This document shows, one piece after another, positions 51,966 to 63,454 of a stretch of DNA of 64,000 nucleotides. Numbering within the stretch: the first letter of the stretch is position 1; each line of letters begins with the position of its first letter. Origin of the DNA: Protonemura montana (taxonomy: Eukaryota; Arthropoda; Insecta; Plecoptera; Nemouridae); assembly GCA_947568835.1 (NCBI GenBank), contig OX387606.1, positions 1,054,001 to 1,118,000 of the forward strand. The letters are read 5' to 3'. The position numbers and the translations under genes are program-made. The notes under the pieces are model-generated. The model made no database searches and was not told the origin of the DNA. It was given only the letters and a program-made list of their open reading frames with translations.

Positions 51966-52741
51966 TTGCTCGATTGATTGATTTGTGGTGTTTAAATATG
52001 AACTGCTTTGACATCTGGCCATGCGGCACTGGTCTAATGGCGTCGGTGAATGAGCAGATGATTATGATAAACCTAACCAAGTCCAGAAGGGAGGAGGGGA
52101 AACCCGGTGCCGGCACGTAGCCTACTCCTGTCGAAAAGCACCAAGGGGACCACCGGCCTAACGTCCCTTCCGAAAGACGGTACAACACGAACAACAGGAT
52201 TCTTCCACAAATCCATGCTGTCGAGAGGTTGATAAGCAAGGCGAATGAAGTTGCTGTACTTAATTTCATCCCTCCAACCTCTCTCCCAAACAGAACTGGT
52301 CATGTGTGTGATGGTCACCCATCCAATACCTGACCCAGCGCAGTGTTGCTTAACTTTCATCCCTCCAACCTCTCTCCCGAACAGAACTGGTCATGTGTAT
52401 GATGGTCACCCATCCAATACCTGACCCAGCGCAGTGTTGCTTAACTTTCATCCCTCCAACCTCTCTCCCAAACAGAACTGGTCATGTGTATGATGGTCAC
52501 CCATCCAATACCTGACCCAGCGCAGTGTTGCTTAACTTTCATCCCTCCAACCTCTCTCCCAAACAGAACTGGTCATGTGTGTGATGGTCACCCATCCAAT
52601 ACCTGACCCAGCGCAGTGTTGCTTAACTTTCATCCCTCCAACCTCTCTCCCGAACAGAACTGGTCATGTGTATGATGGTCACCCATCCAATACCTGACCC
52701 AGCGCAGTGTTGCTTAACTTCGTTGATCTATGAGAACCAGT
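51966..52741 (-). mobile_element. 5S-rRNA-derived SINE with 5 tandem head units
   Basis: Same family as 50,017-50,604. The 91-bp unit occurs five times (about 52,262-52,716), each with the 5S box A-box C segment. The body and (GATT)n-type end are at 51,970-52,260. Units are nearly identical to one another, indicating recent local amplification. Confidence 0.75.
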
Positions 52742-53204
52742 GTTACCAACAGAAACAGTTGTTTTGACCTAAACGCGCCAAACTCTCGTCTTGTTTTAAT
52801 CTCCTCGGATGAAGCGGATCAAAGCAAAGGCCAAGATTTTCCTTCACGTCTAGTAATAACAGACTTGGGGGAATCTTTTCCGATTGCCCGCCACAATTAA
52901 AGCATGGTAACTGCCAAGACAAACACACGAGCATAGCTCGAAGATCGCTATGTAAGATCTTCTTGCTGGTGGTCGCTTATTTTAGTCGTGTTGGGATCTA
53001 GGAAGCGTGAGGTTTCAAAGCCGGTCGGATCTCTTGCTACCTAACGTAACAATCAGACTGAAACTTTCGAAGGCAAAATTACGCGTTCATTTTGTCGGCC
53101 GCTCGCCGCGTCTCGTGCAACGACGCACTCTCGATTGCCAAAAAAAAAAAACGCGCACAAAGGCGCTCGGTAAGCCAAGTACAGCTGGCGAATCTTACGT
53201 GGAC
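52742..53204. other. No gene seen
   Basis: Includes an A12 run at 53,140-53,151. Short frames only. Confidence 0.4.
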
Positions 53205-53514
53205 GACCAGACTGTGCATTTGTGAGGTTAGTACTGACCAGACCGGGCATTTGTGAGGTTGGTACTGACCAGACCGGGCATTTGTGAGGTTGGTACTGAC
53301 CAGACCGGGCATTTGTGAGGTTGGTACTGACCAGACCGGGCATTTGTGAGGTTGGTACTGACCAGACCGGGCATTTGTGAGGTTGGTACTGACCAGACCG
53401 GGCATTTGTGAGGTTGGTACTGACCAGACCGGGCATTTGTGAGGTTGGTACTGACCAGACCGGGCATTTGTGAGGTTGGTACTGACCAGACCGGGCATTT
53501 ATGAGGTTGGTACT
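53205..53514. repeat. 31-bp minisatellite, 10 copies
   Basis: Unit GACCAGACCGGGCATTTGTG plus AGGTTGGTACT, nearly perfect. Because 31 is not a multiple of 3, all frames read through it, producing spurious long open frames on minus. Confidence 0.95.
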
Positions 53515-53812
53515 GGAATAACTGGAATAAAATTGCCCTTCAAGCTTCAACAACGCTGTTTGGAAGGTGAAGGCCATCTGAGTTGGTATGGTTCTTGTCT
53601 TTGTTCCTCAGCTTCTCTGCTTCTCACCACCGAACTAAACTCGTCGGCTATCTTGCAAATATACTTGGAACTAAGTGTTGACAACGATAATAAATATCAA
53701 ATAGAGTTTACCGTGATGCTTGGCCAAATAGCAAATCCCTCGAGGAAATGACAGAATTAAAGTTACTCGGCGTGAATCTCTACTAACCTAACCTGGATCA
53801 GGACAATCATAT

Positions 53813-54122
53813 TGTTACGACCAGAATTTAGACTGTTGCTTTTGCTAGGCCGAAAGATCTCGCTTGGCAATGTGAGAGGTCGTAACTTGCCGGGATATAA
53901 TTTAGACTCTACTTGGAAAGAAAGGAATATAATAATGTGCTCACCAAATCCGTAGTACACAATCAAGACCGTTCCACCCGGGAGCTGGTTTCTCTCTAAT
54001 GCACTTCCTGACCACATGAATACAGCTGGGCCATCTGGATATTGCTGACGCTTATCGTGCAAATTTCTACCTGCACGCGACAGCTCACCTAAGCACCAAC
54101 TGCAATCATGCAGTTCGCAACA
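53813..54122. mobile_element. Solo LTR, 310 bp (second copy)
   Basis: TGTTACGACC to GTTCGCAACA, flanked by ATAT (53,809-53,812 and 54,123-54,126). Same orientation as the copy at 46,061. Because each has its own ATAT on both sides, they are two solo LTRs rather than the ends of one 8-kb element. Confidence 0.75.
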
Positions 54123-54126
54123 ATAT

Positions 54127-54628
54127 GAAGAACATAGCACCTAAAATTGCATCAACTTGTTATCTTCATCGACGTCTTCTTGACATTACAAGCTTCAGGG
54201 CGGTAAAGTTGGTGAGTTTTGCATACATCCACTCTTCACGCCTTCGATGTGGCGTATCTGTTTGGGGACACTCAACTAAAGCACAGTTGCAGACAAAGCG
54301 GGTCGATACTAGCGGCGTTCACCGACATTTCATAGGAAATATGGAATGAGGTTACATTAGTTTAAAAATGTAGCAAGGAAAAGTGCACTGTATTTCTCTG
54401 TGATATAATTAGGGTAGAGACTCGATGAAATGGTTCTTTCTTCTCTTGGCTGAATCGAGTTTATACAATAATTCAGTGAAACACTTATAAAAATAAAAAC
54501 ATGGATAAAATAATATATTTCCATCTAGAGACAGATTTCTGTTCTTTAAATCAACCGAGATAACTTTTAACAGCCCTGTTACAAAGGTCAAAGGTGCAGA
54601 GAAAGATGCAATGTTACGTTCATCTTAC
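54127..54628. other. No gene seen
   Basis: Between solo LTR and acidic exon; probably intron. Confidence 0.4.
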
Positions 54629-54796
54629 CGACGAGCTCCGACGGTATCTCCGTCGTCCTCTTCTCCTCGGTGACGTTGCCCCGGTCGTCGTACTCGTCGT
54701 ACGTCCCGAAGTCGTCGATGTTGGACGCCGGCTCGCTGTTCTCCCCCTCGGCGTCGGCGTCGGCGTCGGCGTCGTGGTAAGACGCCTCGTTTAGGT
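54629..54796 (-). CDS. Host exon: acidic, GC-rich, with (GACGCC)n
   Basis: 168-nt exon on minus bounded by acceptor GCAG (54,797-54,800) and donor GTAAGA (54,623-54,628). It reads two bases, 55 codons, one base (phase 1 out). The product is highly acidic (HDADADADAEGENSEPA, then IDDFGTYDEYDDRGN) with an N-V-T glycosylation site, as in the linker of an extracellular or membrane protein. Strongly GC-rich against AT-rich surroundings. It would precede the Ig exon at 51,772-51,901 in the same direction, but phases show at least one intervening exon is needed. No family recognised. Confidence 0.55.
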
Positions 54797-54799
54797 CTG

Positions 54800-55160
54800 C
54801 AAGATGGAAGGAAGGAAGACTAAGTTGGTTGTCATGGCAACTGTGTGTCAGACCACGGTGTTAACGATACAAAGTGTCATCCTTCCTTCGCGTCCCACTA
54901 ATCGTCCTTTATTATCACGGCTGGAGTTCAGCGGAACCAGGACAGCGACTTCCAGATTGCCAATCAATTAAATACTATATACTAAAACCAATCTAATTGC
55001 AGTGATTGTGTCAGTGCCGTAACGCGCTTTCCCACTACGCATGTAGCTTTCTATGCGTGTGTGCGTTTCGTTCCGCGGCCCGGTATGGCATGGTTCGAGT
55101 TTTGGGGCCAAGGGGCAGAGGTCACGCTCTAGCTACCCTCTGAGAAGCTGTTTTCAGAGC
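54800..55160. other. No gene seen
   Basis: Unique DNA upstream of the acidic exon. Confidence 0.4.
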
Positions 55161-55990
55161 GTGTTAATCTGATTAGGCTATTCAAACGTCAAAGTCAACG
55201 ACACTGTCAAATTATTTTCGAAATCTCCAGAACTGAAGGAAAACGTGTGAAATTGGTTAATAATTCAGGTTTCCATCCCACTACGTCTTTATCACGATGA
55301 TTTGAAAGTGCATTATTATAGTAAAGTATCAAAAATATTGTTGGTGTCTTGGCTAGTAAGATGAAAAAGAGTCACTTGATTCATCTCGATATTCTATGGT
55401 ATTGTTTACTATTGTATGCTATTGTATGGTACTTTATTTTTATTGTTTGGTATTGTAAGGATTGTATGGTATTTAATGGTATTCCATGGTATTGTACAGT
55501 ATTGTCTTGTATAGTATGGTATTGTATTGTATGGTATTGTATTGTAAGGATTTTATGGTATTTAATGGTACTGTATGGTATTATGTGGTATTGTACAGTA
55601 TTGTCTTGTATAGTATAGTATTCTATGTTATTTTATGATATTGTATTGTATGGTATTTTATTGTATTGAATTGTTTTGTAATGTTTTTTATTTAATGGTA
55701 ACTTTTTAAAATATACTTTTAATCGAGACAGCGGGTACTGCTAGTTTACCTTACATAAAAGGTTTAAATTTGTGTTGTTCAACTTTTTAGTTTGTGTCTG
55801 GGCGTCTGGGATGTATCGTTGCCAGCGCACATGTTTATAGAAATTGCGAAATTTGGTTAAAAACGTGTGCAAATGGGTTATATTGGTTCAGAATTCAGGT
55901 TTACATCCTGTTGTGACACTTCGACGGCGATTTGAAAGCGTTTTATTGGTGAAATATTGATAATAGGGAAATCTCTTTAAATTTTAAACT
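55160..55990. repeat. Dispersed repeat related to 19,822-20,757
   Basis: Shares several blocks with that insertion, including GCGGGTACTGCTAGT (55,731-55,745) and GTTCAACTTTTTAGTTTGTG (55,777-55,796). Contains a degenerate (TATGGTATTG)n tract. Confidence 0.6.
55390..55700. repeat. Degenerate 5-bp repeat (TATTG/TATGG)n
   Basis: About 300 bp of imperfect pentamers; accounts for an apparent 89-codon frame. Confidence 0.85.
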
Positions 55991-56759
55991 TTTTTTTTTT
56001 TGTGAGACAAAAATGAACACGTATTTTTTCATTTTCTTCTAAATCCAATTTTGAATAAAATATACCTGCTTAAAATGTTTGCGTTTCAATCTCGTACGAA
56101 AACGAGGGTCGCCATTTTTTATGACGTATAGTGAAATCAATCGTCAAGAAACAGAAGCGAACGCAAACGAGACCCAAATGACGTCACGCCTCTTTTCCAT
56201 CCCACCACGAGAATTCATATTTTAGCCATTCTTAAAACAAATATAAATATAAAAGTTATGATCGGATTATAAAAATAAAAAATAAATCAGATTTTATTTT
56301 AAACGCTAAATTGAACACAATGATAAGGCTTTTATATAAGTTTAACAAGAACACGCCAAGACGTTCAAAACGTCATGAAGAAAGACGCTCCACTATAGTT
56401 GAGCCAAAAGTCAACAAGCGAACAGCGAAAAACAAACCAGCTAAAGTTTTTACGGCCGCAAGTTTTACTAACTCGACCGTAATAGGAAGTAGAGCACTTC
56501 CAAGCAAACACAATTTTCAGAAAACAATTCCGGCTTCATATTAAATAGTTCGTTAGCTTACCATGGAGTAGTAGCCGCTTGCGATGCTTCATTTCCGCAC
56601 GGAACGCCAAGAACAACACGACTGTAGAATCACCATGTGCGTACTTTAGTAATTAAACTGAAGTGAAACTAATTAAAAACTCACTCTGCGTGTTTGGATT
56701 ATCTTTAAAACCGAAGTGCGAATAATTTAAAAACATTTCATCACGACAACAATTTGATA
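55991..56759. other. No supported gene
   Basis: A 77-codon basic frame at 56,311-56,544 lacks splice or family support. Confidence 0.4.
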
Positions 56760-56960
56760 TTGGACTCAGCCACGCCGCGTCACCCATTGTGTGATAGCGT
56801 CGAGGCAGCGACGTCGCGACGTCGAGTGTCCGAAGCGTCGCTAGGACTTCTACTTGCGTTCGGCGTCCCACGCTGAACAACATAAATAGAGCGTGGTGAC
56901 GCGCAGACTCGTGGGGTGAGCCTCAGGTGGTTGGACGGCGTCGGCGTCGCCATTCGAGGC
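56760..56960. other. CpG-rich patch
   Basis: Dense CG, including a perfect 16-bp palindrome CGACGTCGCGACGTCG (56,809-56,824). Could be a promoter or first exon on minus (a start at 56,883), but no product is recognised. Confidence 0.35.
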
Positions 56961-57096
56961 GTCATGCCTTTCATATGAAATGCGGTCAATATGTCGGAAT
57001 AGAATTCATATGTTCCATGGATTTGATCATCCGTGAGGCGCCCGTTGTTAGAAAACCTCAACAAAACAGTTTCAAAGCAATATTTTGTTTAAACAC

Positions 57097-57488
57097 GTTT
57101 AAATCTATATATATTCCCATTTATGCTCCTATTCGTGAAGACAGGAAAATTTCATTTCAGGCAATTATAAATGGTTTATTCATGTTGTAACGAGTCAAAA
57201 ATAGCTTTTGATATAATTTCGAAATCAATTCTGTGAAATCATTCAGTTGTCAATTGCCATCCATCAGCTGTTATAGACGTTTCGTGAGAAAATGTATGGT
57301 CGGTGGCCATTGTACTTGACATGTCAAGAGTTTCCTGGGGACACTGGAATTAGGATTAGCACCAGTAAATAATCTACTGGTTTCCTTATGCTAGCTCTTC
57401 CTAAATAGTAAATACCTATACGATGTAGAATTAAACATTTTACAACTACACTTTACCAGTCGATCATAATTTCCTTTACTGCAACCTT
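57097..57488. repeat. Dispersed ~390-bp repeat, solitary copy
   Basis: Same sequence as in modules X, flanked here by unrelated DNA. Confidence 0.75.
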
Positions 57489-57707
57489 TAATAGACAAAG
57501 CTCGAAATTGTGAACTTAATTTCGGGCACGCTATAAGAGGGGCTTATTGTCCTTGAAATGCGTCATTCATGAGATAAATGAAACTTCAAGCTTACAAGAT
57601 AAAATTAAGCTGAGTGTTCTTATTCCAGCAATTCGATAAAAAAAATAAAAGTATCAACAATGTGTAGTTTTAAATTGTCTAATGGAAGACTGTTCATATC
57701 AGGATTT

Positions 57708-57798
57708 ACTCGAATAACTCCAATTTGACGTTGCAATTTAAATCATATTTCATCCTAATACAGCAACGAATCCAACGTCAAATTGGAGTTATTCGAGT
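57708..57798. repeat. 91-bp hairpin with perfect 26-bp inverted arms
   Basis: Arms 57,708-57,733 (ACTCGAATAACTCCAATTTG...) and 57,773-57,798, with a 39-nt loop. A tiny MITE or foldback. Confidence 0.9.
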
Positions 57799-57921
57799 TT
57801 GACAGGTTGTGACGTGATATAGCGTCACTGGAATCAGAGTGACTGTGAGTATTCACAGCCTCTTGGTTCTACTCCTTGGAGAACTGTCATTCTCATCAAA
57901 TACACTAAAATCATCTCAAAA

Positions 57922-57956
57922 AGCCAGTGATCGGGGTTCGAGTCCCCGTTCGGGCA
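57922..57956 (+). repeat. tRNA 3'-half-like fragment
   Basis: CGGGGTTCGAGTCCCCG forms a T-arm with a B box. The following TTCGGGC looks like a 3' acceptor strand, but no matching GCCCGAA or D-arm lies upstream. Pseudo-tRNA or SINE-derived. Confidence 0.4.
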
Positions 57957-58262
57957 TCAGTTCTGAGACGGTTATAGTGTGGACAATAATAAAATACCCC
58001 GCGCATTGCAAGCGTTTGCAATTTAAATAAGATTTCATCTAAAAAAATCCGCTCTTCGTCAATTCGTTTGAAATTGATAGTTTTTAGGTTTTTAGATATC
58101 GGCGAAAATACGAAACCATGTGTAATCATAGACCGCTAAAAGAGCTCAGCTTTGGAAGGTTATGACCTTCCCTCACACTAGCTGGCCTTTTGTGCGTTTG
58201 GTGATTTGGGTAACAAGCACAGAAAGTTTGGAAGTGAGTTGAAAATGCTGATTTGACGTGGA

Positions 58263-58440
58263 ATGCGGAAGAGTCGCGCAGGGAAAATAGATTTGAGACT
58301 AAAACAATCAAATGATTTGTCGTTTCGAGTTCTCCGGCTAGGGCTTATGCCCGCGTGGGCGTGGGGGAGCTCGAAACGAGGGTACATGTCATTGTTTTCG
58401 TCTCAAATCTATCTTTCTGAAGTCGCGAAACTTTCACTGT
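58263..58440. repeat. ~175-bp imperfect palindrome
   Basis: ATAGATTTGAGACTAAAACA near 58,287 pairs with TGTTTTCGTCTCAAATCTAT near 58,393. CGTTTCGAGTTCTCC pairs with GGAGCTCGAAACG. MITE-like foldback. Confidence 0.7.
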
Positions 58441-58484
58441 ATGCTCTTTCATTAATTATAAAATATAATCAACAACAAAAATAA

Positions 58485-59580
58485 TAGCGCTGTTGATTGT
58501 ACGTACTGTGAATTTTATTGTGTACGTATTGTTTAGCTGTTTGTGTGTGTGTATATTTTTCAATTAGGTTCATACCTTTGGTCTGAAGAGAATGGACATA
58601 TGGAAAGGATATATACGGTAGATTTTAAAAATTGTCTTTATTATTTCGGTATACGCATTCATTATAATTATATATCTAGCACTTCTATATTTTCTGTGGC
58701 TATTGAATTTGGAAAAATTGTATGCTGTCAAATTTGGGTAAAGAAGGTATTAAATGAAACTGAACTACGCTCGTGACTACGCATTTTAAGTGAATTGTAT
58801 TTTATATTTTTCAAGGCTTAAAGAATGAGGCTTATTGGCTCAAGTGGAAAAAATCTATACATTTATACATCTTTAATGAGGAGTTACGTCCCTGAAAACG
58901 CTCAAGAGCAAAGAAGAGGATGTTGTTTTACAAGATTGCATATTTGTAAGAATGGAGAGACATACATATTACTGGAGAAAAGATGTCCAATAAACGAGTG
59001 CCAAAGTTGACTGTTCAATTAGCATCTGGAGTAGGTATCTAGCGAGGAAACCAAACGAAAAGCTTAGTGGGAAAATGAATGAAAACATTTATTGATTCTA
59101 GAATCCCAAAATTATAAAAATAACAATTATTATTATTATATGTTTATCGTCATTTTGGTCAGGTGTGACATGGGACAGTCGGTGGTATATTTACAAAAAA
59201 TAGTAGCCTATTGGCCCGATACATCATTTTCAGTTAAAAATTCCTAGGCAGCGCATGAGTTTTCTAACATCTATGTAGCCATATTTCTGTGAACATTCCT
59301 TTGGTTTACAACTTTTGATCATTTCTGTGGCAAAATGTATTTGAATAAGAAAATCAATAATACATTTTAATTGAGAGTTCAAGTTCCGATTCGCGAGTGA
59401 AATTGGCTGAGTGTGAGAAATAGGACTGATTTTCTATGATAGAATCGAAAGTATGATAGATTGATAATATCGGCGTTGTACATAGAGTGAGCGTTGACCA
59501 TAAAGGGAATGTGTATTTCTGAGTTGAGATTTAATGTAACGCAGAAAAATTAATACTGTATTTATATAATATTACATAAC
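58485..59580. other. No gene seen
   Basis: AT-rich with unsupported short frames. Confidence 0.4.
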
Positions 59581-59586
59581 TACAGA

Positions 59587-59793
59587 TTGCATACAGAATT
59601 GCGACAGATACAAATACAGTATTTGACAGACAGGCAAATTTCCACGGACGTCATGACCATCCAGCTGCCACGCCACAACACGGACATTGGGCGTGACTCT
59701 TTCCTTGGGCGAGCCATCCGGACTTGGAACCAGCTTTCCGTTGAAGACATAAACGTCCTCGGAGATGTACAGTCGCTGGAGTTCAACTCTTGA
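59587..59793 (+). pseudogene. Non-LTR retrotransposon ORF2 C-terminal fragment
   Basis: A frame ending TAG-less at TGA 59,791-59,793 encodes DSFLGRAIRTWNQLSVE, the R..F..R.IR.WN.LP signature at the C-terminus of reverse transcriptases from CR1/Jockey-type LINEs. The upstream RT domain is missing, so this is a 5'-truncated copy. A 3'UTR-like AT-rich stretch continues to about 60,000, ending in AATAAAATAATAAAAATACA. Confidence 0.6.
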
Positions 59794-59999
59794 CTTATAT
59801 TTATTGTCTAATTGTTCATTCCATTCATTCATTTCATTCTAATCTGTACATTATATTGTTCGCTTCATCTAGTATCACATCACGTCATTTCATCTGGAAT
59901 TCCATTTTGAACATAAATTATGAAAACTCTGTAAACTACCTCAGCCACCGGCAATGTAAAAACTACCAAAGCTGAGTAAATAAAATAATAAAAATACAT

Positions 60000-60404
60000 G
60001 TAGCGACAGAAATACTAATAATATATCATTCTGATTTGTTTAGTTTTGTATTTTTTATCATTTTTGCTGAAAAATGTGTCCGTATGGTAAAGCATCACGC
60101 ATAGCAGTGTACATTACAATTTAATTAAGAAGACATTTAATGTTTTGACATTTTGTTTGGCTAATTGCAAAGCTTGTGGCTTCTTTATTGATGTCATATT
60201 ATCAGCAGATGACTTAACGTGATAATGAACTGGTGTTTTGTTGTAGGTACCTACTGAAATCACGATTGACAATGAAATAAAATATATTTTCAATGTGAGC
60301 GTAAATGTTTGGACCAAGTGACTACGATTTTTATCGATCGTAAATATCGAAAAATTTCGATTATCGAAAATTGAAAATATTTAGAATTTTCCTGCGCACG
60401 GTTT
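60000..60404. other. No gene seen
   Basis: Contains ATCGAAAAATTTCGATTATC palindromic sequence at about 60,345-60,372. Confidence 0.4.
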
Positions 60405-61358
60405 GTTTCTCGCAAATAAATGATAACAAAAATTTAGTAAAAGTTAGCCTTTTTTTGTCCAAGGCTGGGCCAAAAATTAAGACCATCACAGATCGAAAGC
60501 CCATCACGTACTCTATCATCTGTGAAAATTTCAAGGGAGTAGCCTCCCTTCATTTTCTCGCAAATAAATGATAACACAAATTTAGTAAAAGTTAGCTTTT
60601 TTTGTCCAAGGCTGGGCCAAAAATTTAGACCATCACAGATCGAAAGCCTATCACGTACTCTAGCATCTGTGACAATTTCAAGGGAGTAGCCCCCCTTCAT
60701 TTTCTCGCAAATAAATGATAACAAAAATTTAGTAAAAGTTAGCCTTTTTTTGTCCAGGGCTGGGCCAAAAATTAGGACCATCACAGATCGAAAGCCTATC
60801 ACGTACTTTATCATCTGTGAAATTTTCAATGTTGTTTCTATTTGCTTTAATGCGTTATTAACAATGGACTATTTAAGTGCTTTTCCTTTCGTACACACTG
60901 TTTTTAATGCGGTTTGTTAACATTGTCTGCTAAGCATTTCCGAGCAATTCCGAGCTATTGAAGGCGAAGGCTGAGTTCGTGGGAAGTTAGCCTCAGCCTT
61001 CGCCTTCAATAGCTCGGAATTGCTTAGCAGACTATGTGAACAAACCGCAGTAAAAAAAGTGTGTACAAAAGGAACAGCACATAAATATTCCACCCTTAAT
61101 AACGCATGAAAGCAAATAGTAACATCATTGAATTTTTCACAGTTAATAGAACACGTGATGGGCTTTCGATCCGTGATGGTCCTAATTTTTGGCCCAGCCT
61201 AGGACAAAAAAAGGCTAACTTTTACAAAATTTGTGTTATCATTTCTTTGCGAGAAAATGAAGGGGGGGTACTCCCTTGAAATTTTCACAGATGATAGAGT
61301 ACATGATGGGCTTTCGATCCGTGATGGTCTTAATTTTTGGCTCAGCCCTGGACAAAAG
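60405..61358. mobile_element. Large palindromic foldback element with tandem repeats in its arms
   Basis: The left arm has three ~146-bp units (starts near 60,409, 60,556 and 60,702), each with TTTTTTTGTCCAAGGCTGGG and ATCACAGATCGAAAGCC. The right arm has about 1.6 inverted units (61,130-61,355). The centre is a perfect 30-bp inverted repeat (60,946-60,975 and 60,992-61,021). Confidence 0.8.
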
Positions 61359-61397
61359 AAATCTCGATAAAGCCTGGAGGCTACATCGAGATTTCTA
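61354..61397. repeat. Perfect 12-bp inverted repeat
   Basis: AGAAATCTCGAT and ATCGAGATTTCT separated by about 16 nt, at the edge of the foldback element. Confidence 0.8.
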
Positions 61398-61456
61398 TGA
61401 TCAGTTGAAAATGAAACGGCAAATCGACTGCATCTACCAGAATAAAATCGTGTGAA

Positions 61457-61757
61457 ACTCAAAATCTTGTAAAATTATAAAAACAAAATAAGGTCCCTTG
61501 AGGTAGACGCAAATTTTGTGCCCAAATTTTCAAAATGGGTTTTCAAGCATCCAACACCCAACAAAGACACAATTTCTTGTTACCTTGAGTTACTAAACCG
61601 GCTGTAACTACCAAACGAAATCCCGGCCCAACTCAAAAATCTTTGTAAAATGATCAGAACATACAGAGGTACCTCAAGGCAAAAGGAAAATGTGGGCCGG
61701 ATTTTCTGAAGGGGTTAAACGGCGTCTAAACCCAACACCAATACGATTTCTTGGGTT
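61457..61757. repeat. Diverged ~125-bp direct repeat
   Basis: Blocks starting ACTCAAAATCTTGTAAAAT (61,457) and ACTCAAAAATCTTTGTAAAA (about 61,633) align through CC.AACACC.A...ACGATTTCTTG-like ends. Confidence 0.5.
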
Positions 61758-61759
61758 AT

Positions 61760-63330
61760 CCACTGCCGTCACCCGTATGTATGCAACCCACGAGCACACA
61801 GAATTGCGTTACGACACGGCGTTGTCATTGCCCGTTTGATTCTACGATTCTACCGTTCCTTGCGCCAGAACAGCTGTTTTGAAATATTAACCTTTACGTT
61901 TGTAGAGGAAATGTCATCGACCTATTGCAAACGAAAATGATTTCACATTTATTTATCATACTACGGGTGTTTATTTACTTAAATAATTTTACAAGTTATC
62001 AATTAATGCTTAGTGAGAAGGTTTACGTAACAGTAACAACAGAAATTTTAATTCGCAACTAGAATTCGAACTGCATTGATACGGCCAGGACAAGATATGA
62101 AAGATTGGTCTGAAACTAATTATGTGCCTTCTCATTTAAATGATTGTAAGTACGATTTTACTGTTATTTATTTGTGTGATCTCGTTTGAATGTTTCTAAA
62201 TGTTTTCTCGACAGATAGTTTGAGCAAAAACTCTCTTTTGTAACTCCAACAAACCGCCGTATGAACGTCACGTTGGATAAAGCTTACAAATAATGTTAAT
62301 TTTACAACCATTTCCAGTTGTTTCCAATCAATTTTCACAATCTCTATTTGGGGTGTCGATTTCCAAGTGAATGTCGCGGAAAAGACAGGCCACTTACCGA
62401 TGTACTTACATACCAACAACCATTGTTACATGAAATTACACAGTTTTCACATTTTGTTTGGCTTTCTTGGTTTTATCTTTCGACGAGCTAAAATCCTGTA
62501 CACTGCTGATTCACGATCTAATCACGAATTAAGCTTTAAATAACTTTGACCGTTTTCAATCACTTTTGACATATTGGCATACTTCTCTGCGGAGAGGGTC
62601 ACATATTTCTCAGCGAATTTTTACCACACAAAGGACAGGTATGTGATTAGGTATATATGGGGTACGCATTGACCGTTGTTCAGCTATTTATAGAAAATAA
62701 CTGCCTCGTTTAGTTAGACCTATTGTCTATGTATATATCCACCAATTATGTAGGCCGTCGATATCAAAGTTTTATCCAAACTAACAAAATGCTACACGAT
62801 CAAATAAATCCACTAGAATAGGAAAGTGAGCAAGAAAACTCATCAAATATTCACTTATCTTAGGCTTCGAGCCTTTTTCAGAGCTACCAAAAGTATTTTG
62901 AGAAAAAGGAATTCCTAATTTTCATATTTTTTTCTTAAATAATAATTTTAAAGACCGTTGACAATGACATTGCACACTACGATTCTAATAAAATCTAGCG
63001 CTATGCTCTTGTAATTATAAAGATCAACCGCATAAAACACTGCTATTATAACGCCATCATTTATCTGCCTAGCGAGCTATCCATCTATGCATGCAACTGG
63101 GTAAGTAGCTAGGGTACACACACATTTACCAAACTATATTTATTTTGTGAAATTGTACGGTTTATAAATTTGTTTCGTGCGTGCAAGGAAAATTGCGCCG
63201 AGGAATATGTTTTCTCTTGAATGTGTTCATATTTTCCGAGCAGTTCGGCTGAGTACCACTGCATGCAGCCAGGTAGCGTTGTTAAATTAGCAGGTAGTCC
63301 ACTTCCCGCCAAAACTCCCCAACCGTTTAC
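61760..63330. other. No gene seen
   Basis: AT-rich; possible upstream region of the gene at 63,455. Confidence 0.4.
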
Positions 63331-63454
63331 TGGGTGTTTTTAGCGGAGCTCGGGCATTCGCTTCTGAACTCTCCGACGAGAACGTTGTGCTGTCTTCTCG
63401 TCTCTTGGCCAAGACAACTCTGTGGAAGATCAACTTGCTTGCTGTTGGCTCAAA

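Noticed and set aside
53053..53577. 174- and 139-codon minus-strand repetitive proteins
   Set aside because: Produced by a 31-bp minisatellite open in all frames; no start context or composition of a real protein.
46061..54122. The two LTRs as ends of one 8-kb retrotransposon
   Set aside because: ATAT flanks each LTR on both sides, and there is no primer-binding site or gag-pol between them.
55349..55618. 89-codon Tyr/Trp/Val-rich plus-strand frame
   Set aside because: Entirely a degenerate pentamer repeat.
56311..56544. 77-codon basic plus-strand frame
   Set aside because: No splice sites, homology pattern or repeat-copy support; length is within chance for AT-rich DNA.
57922..57956. Functional tRNA gene
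   Set aside because: Only the T-arm and 3' acceptor are recognisable; no D-arm, anticodon arm or matching 5' strand.
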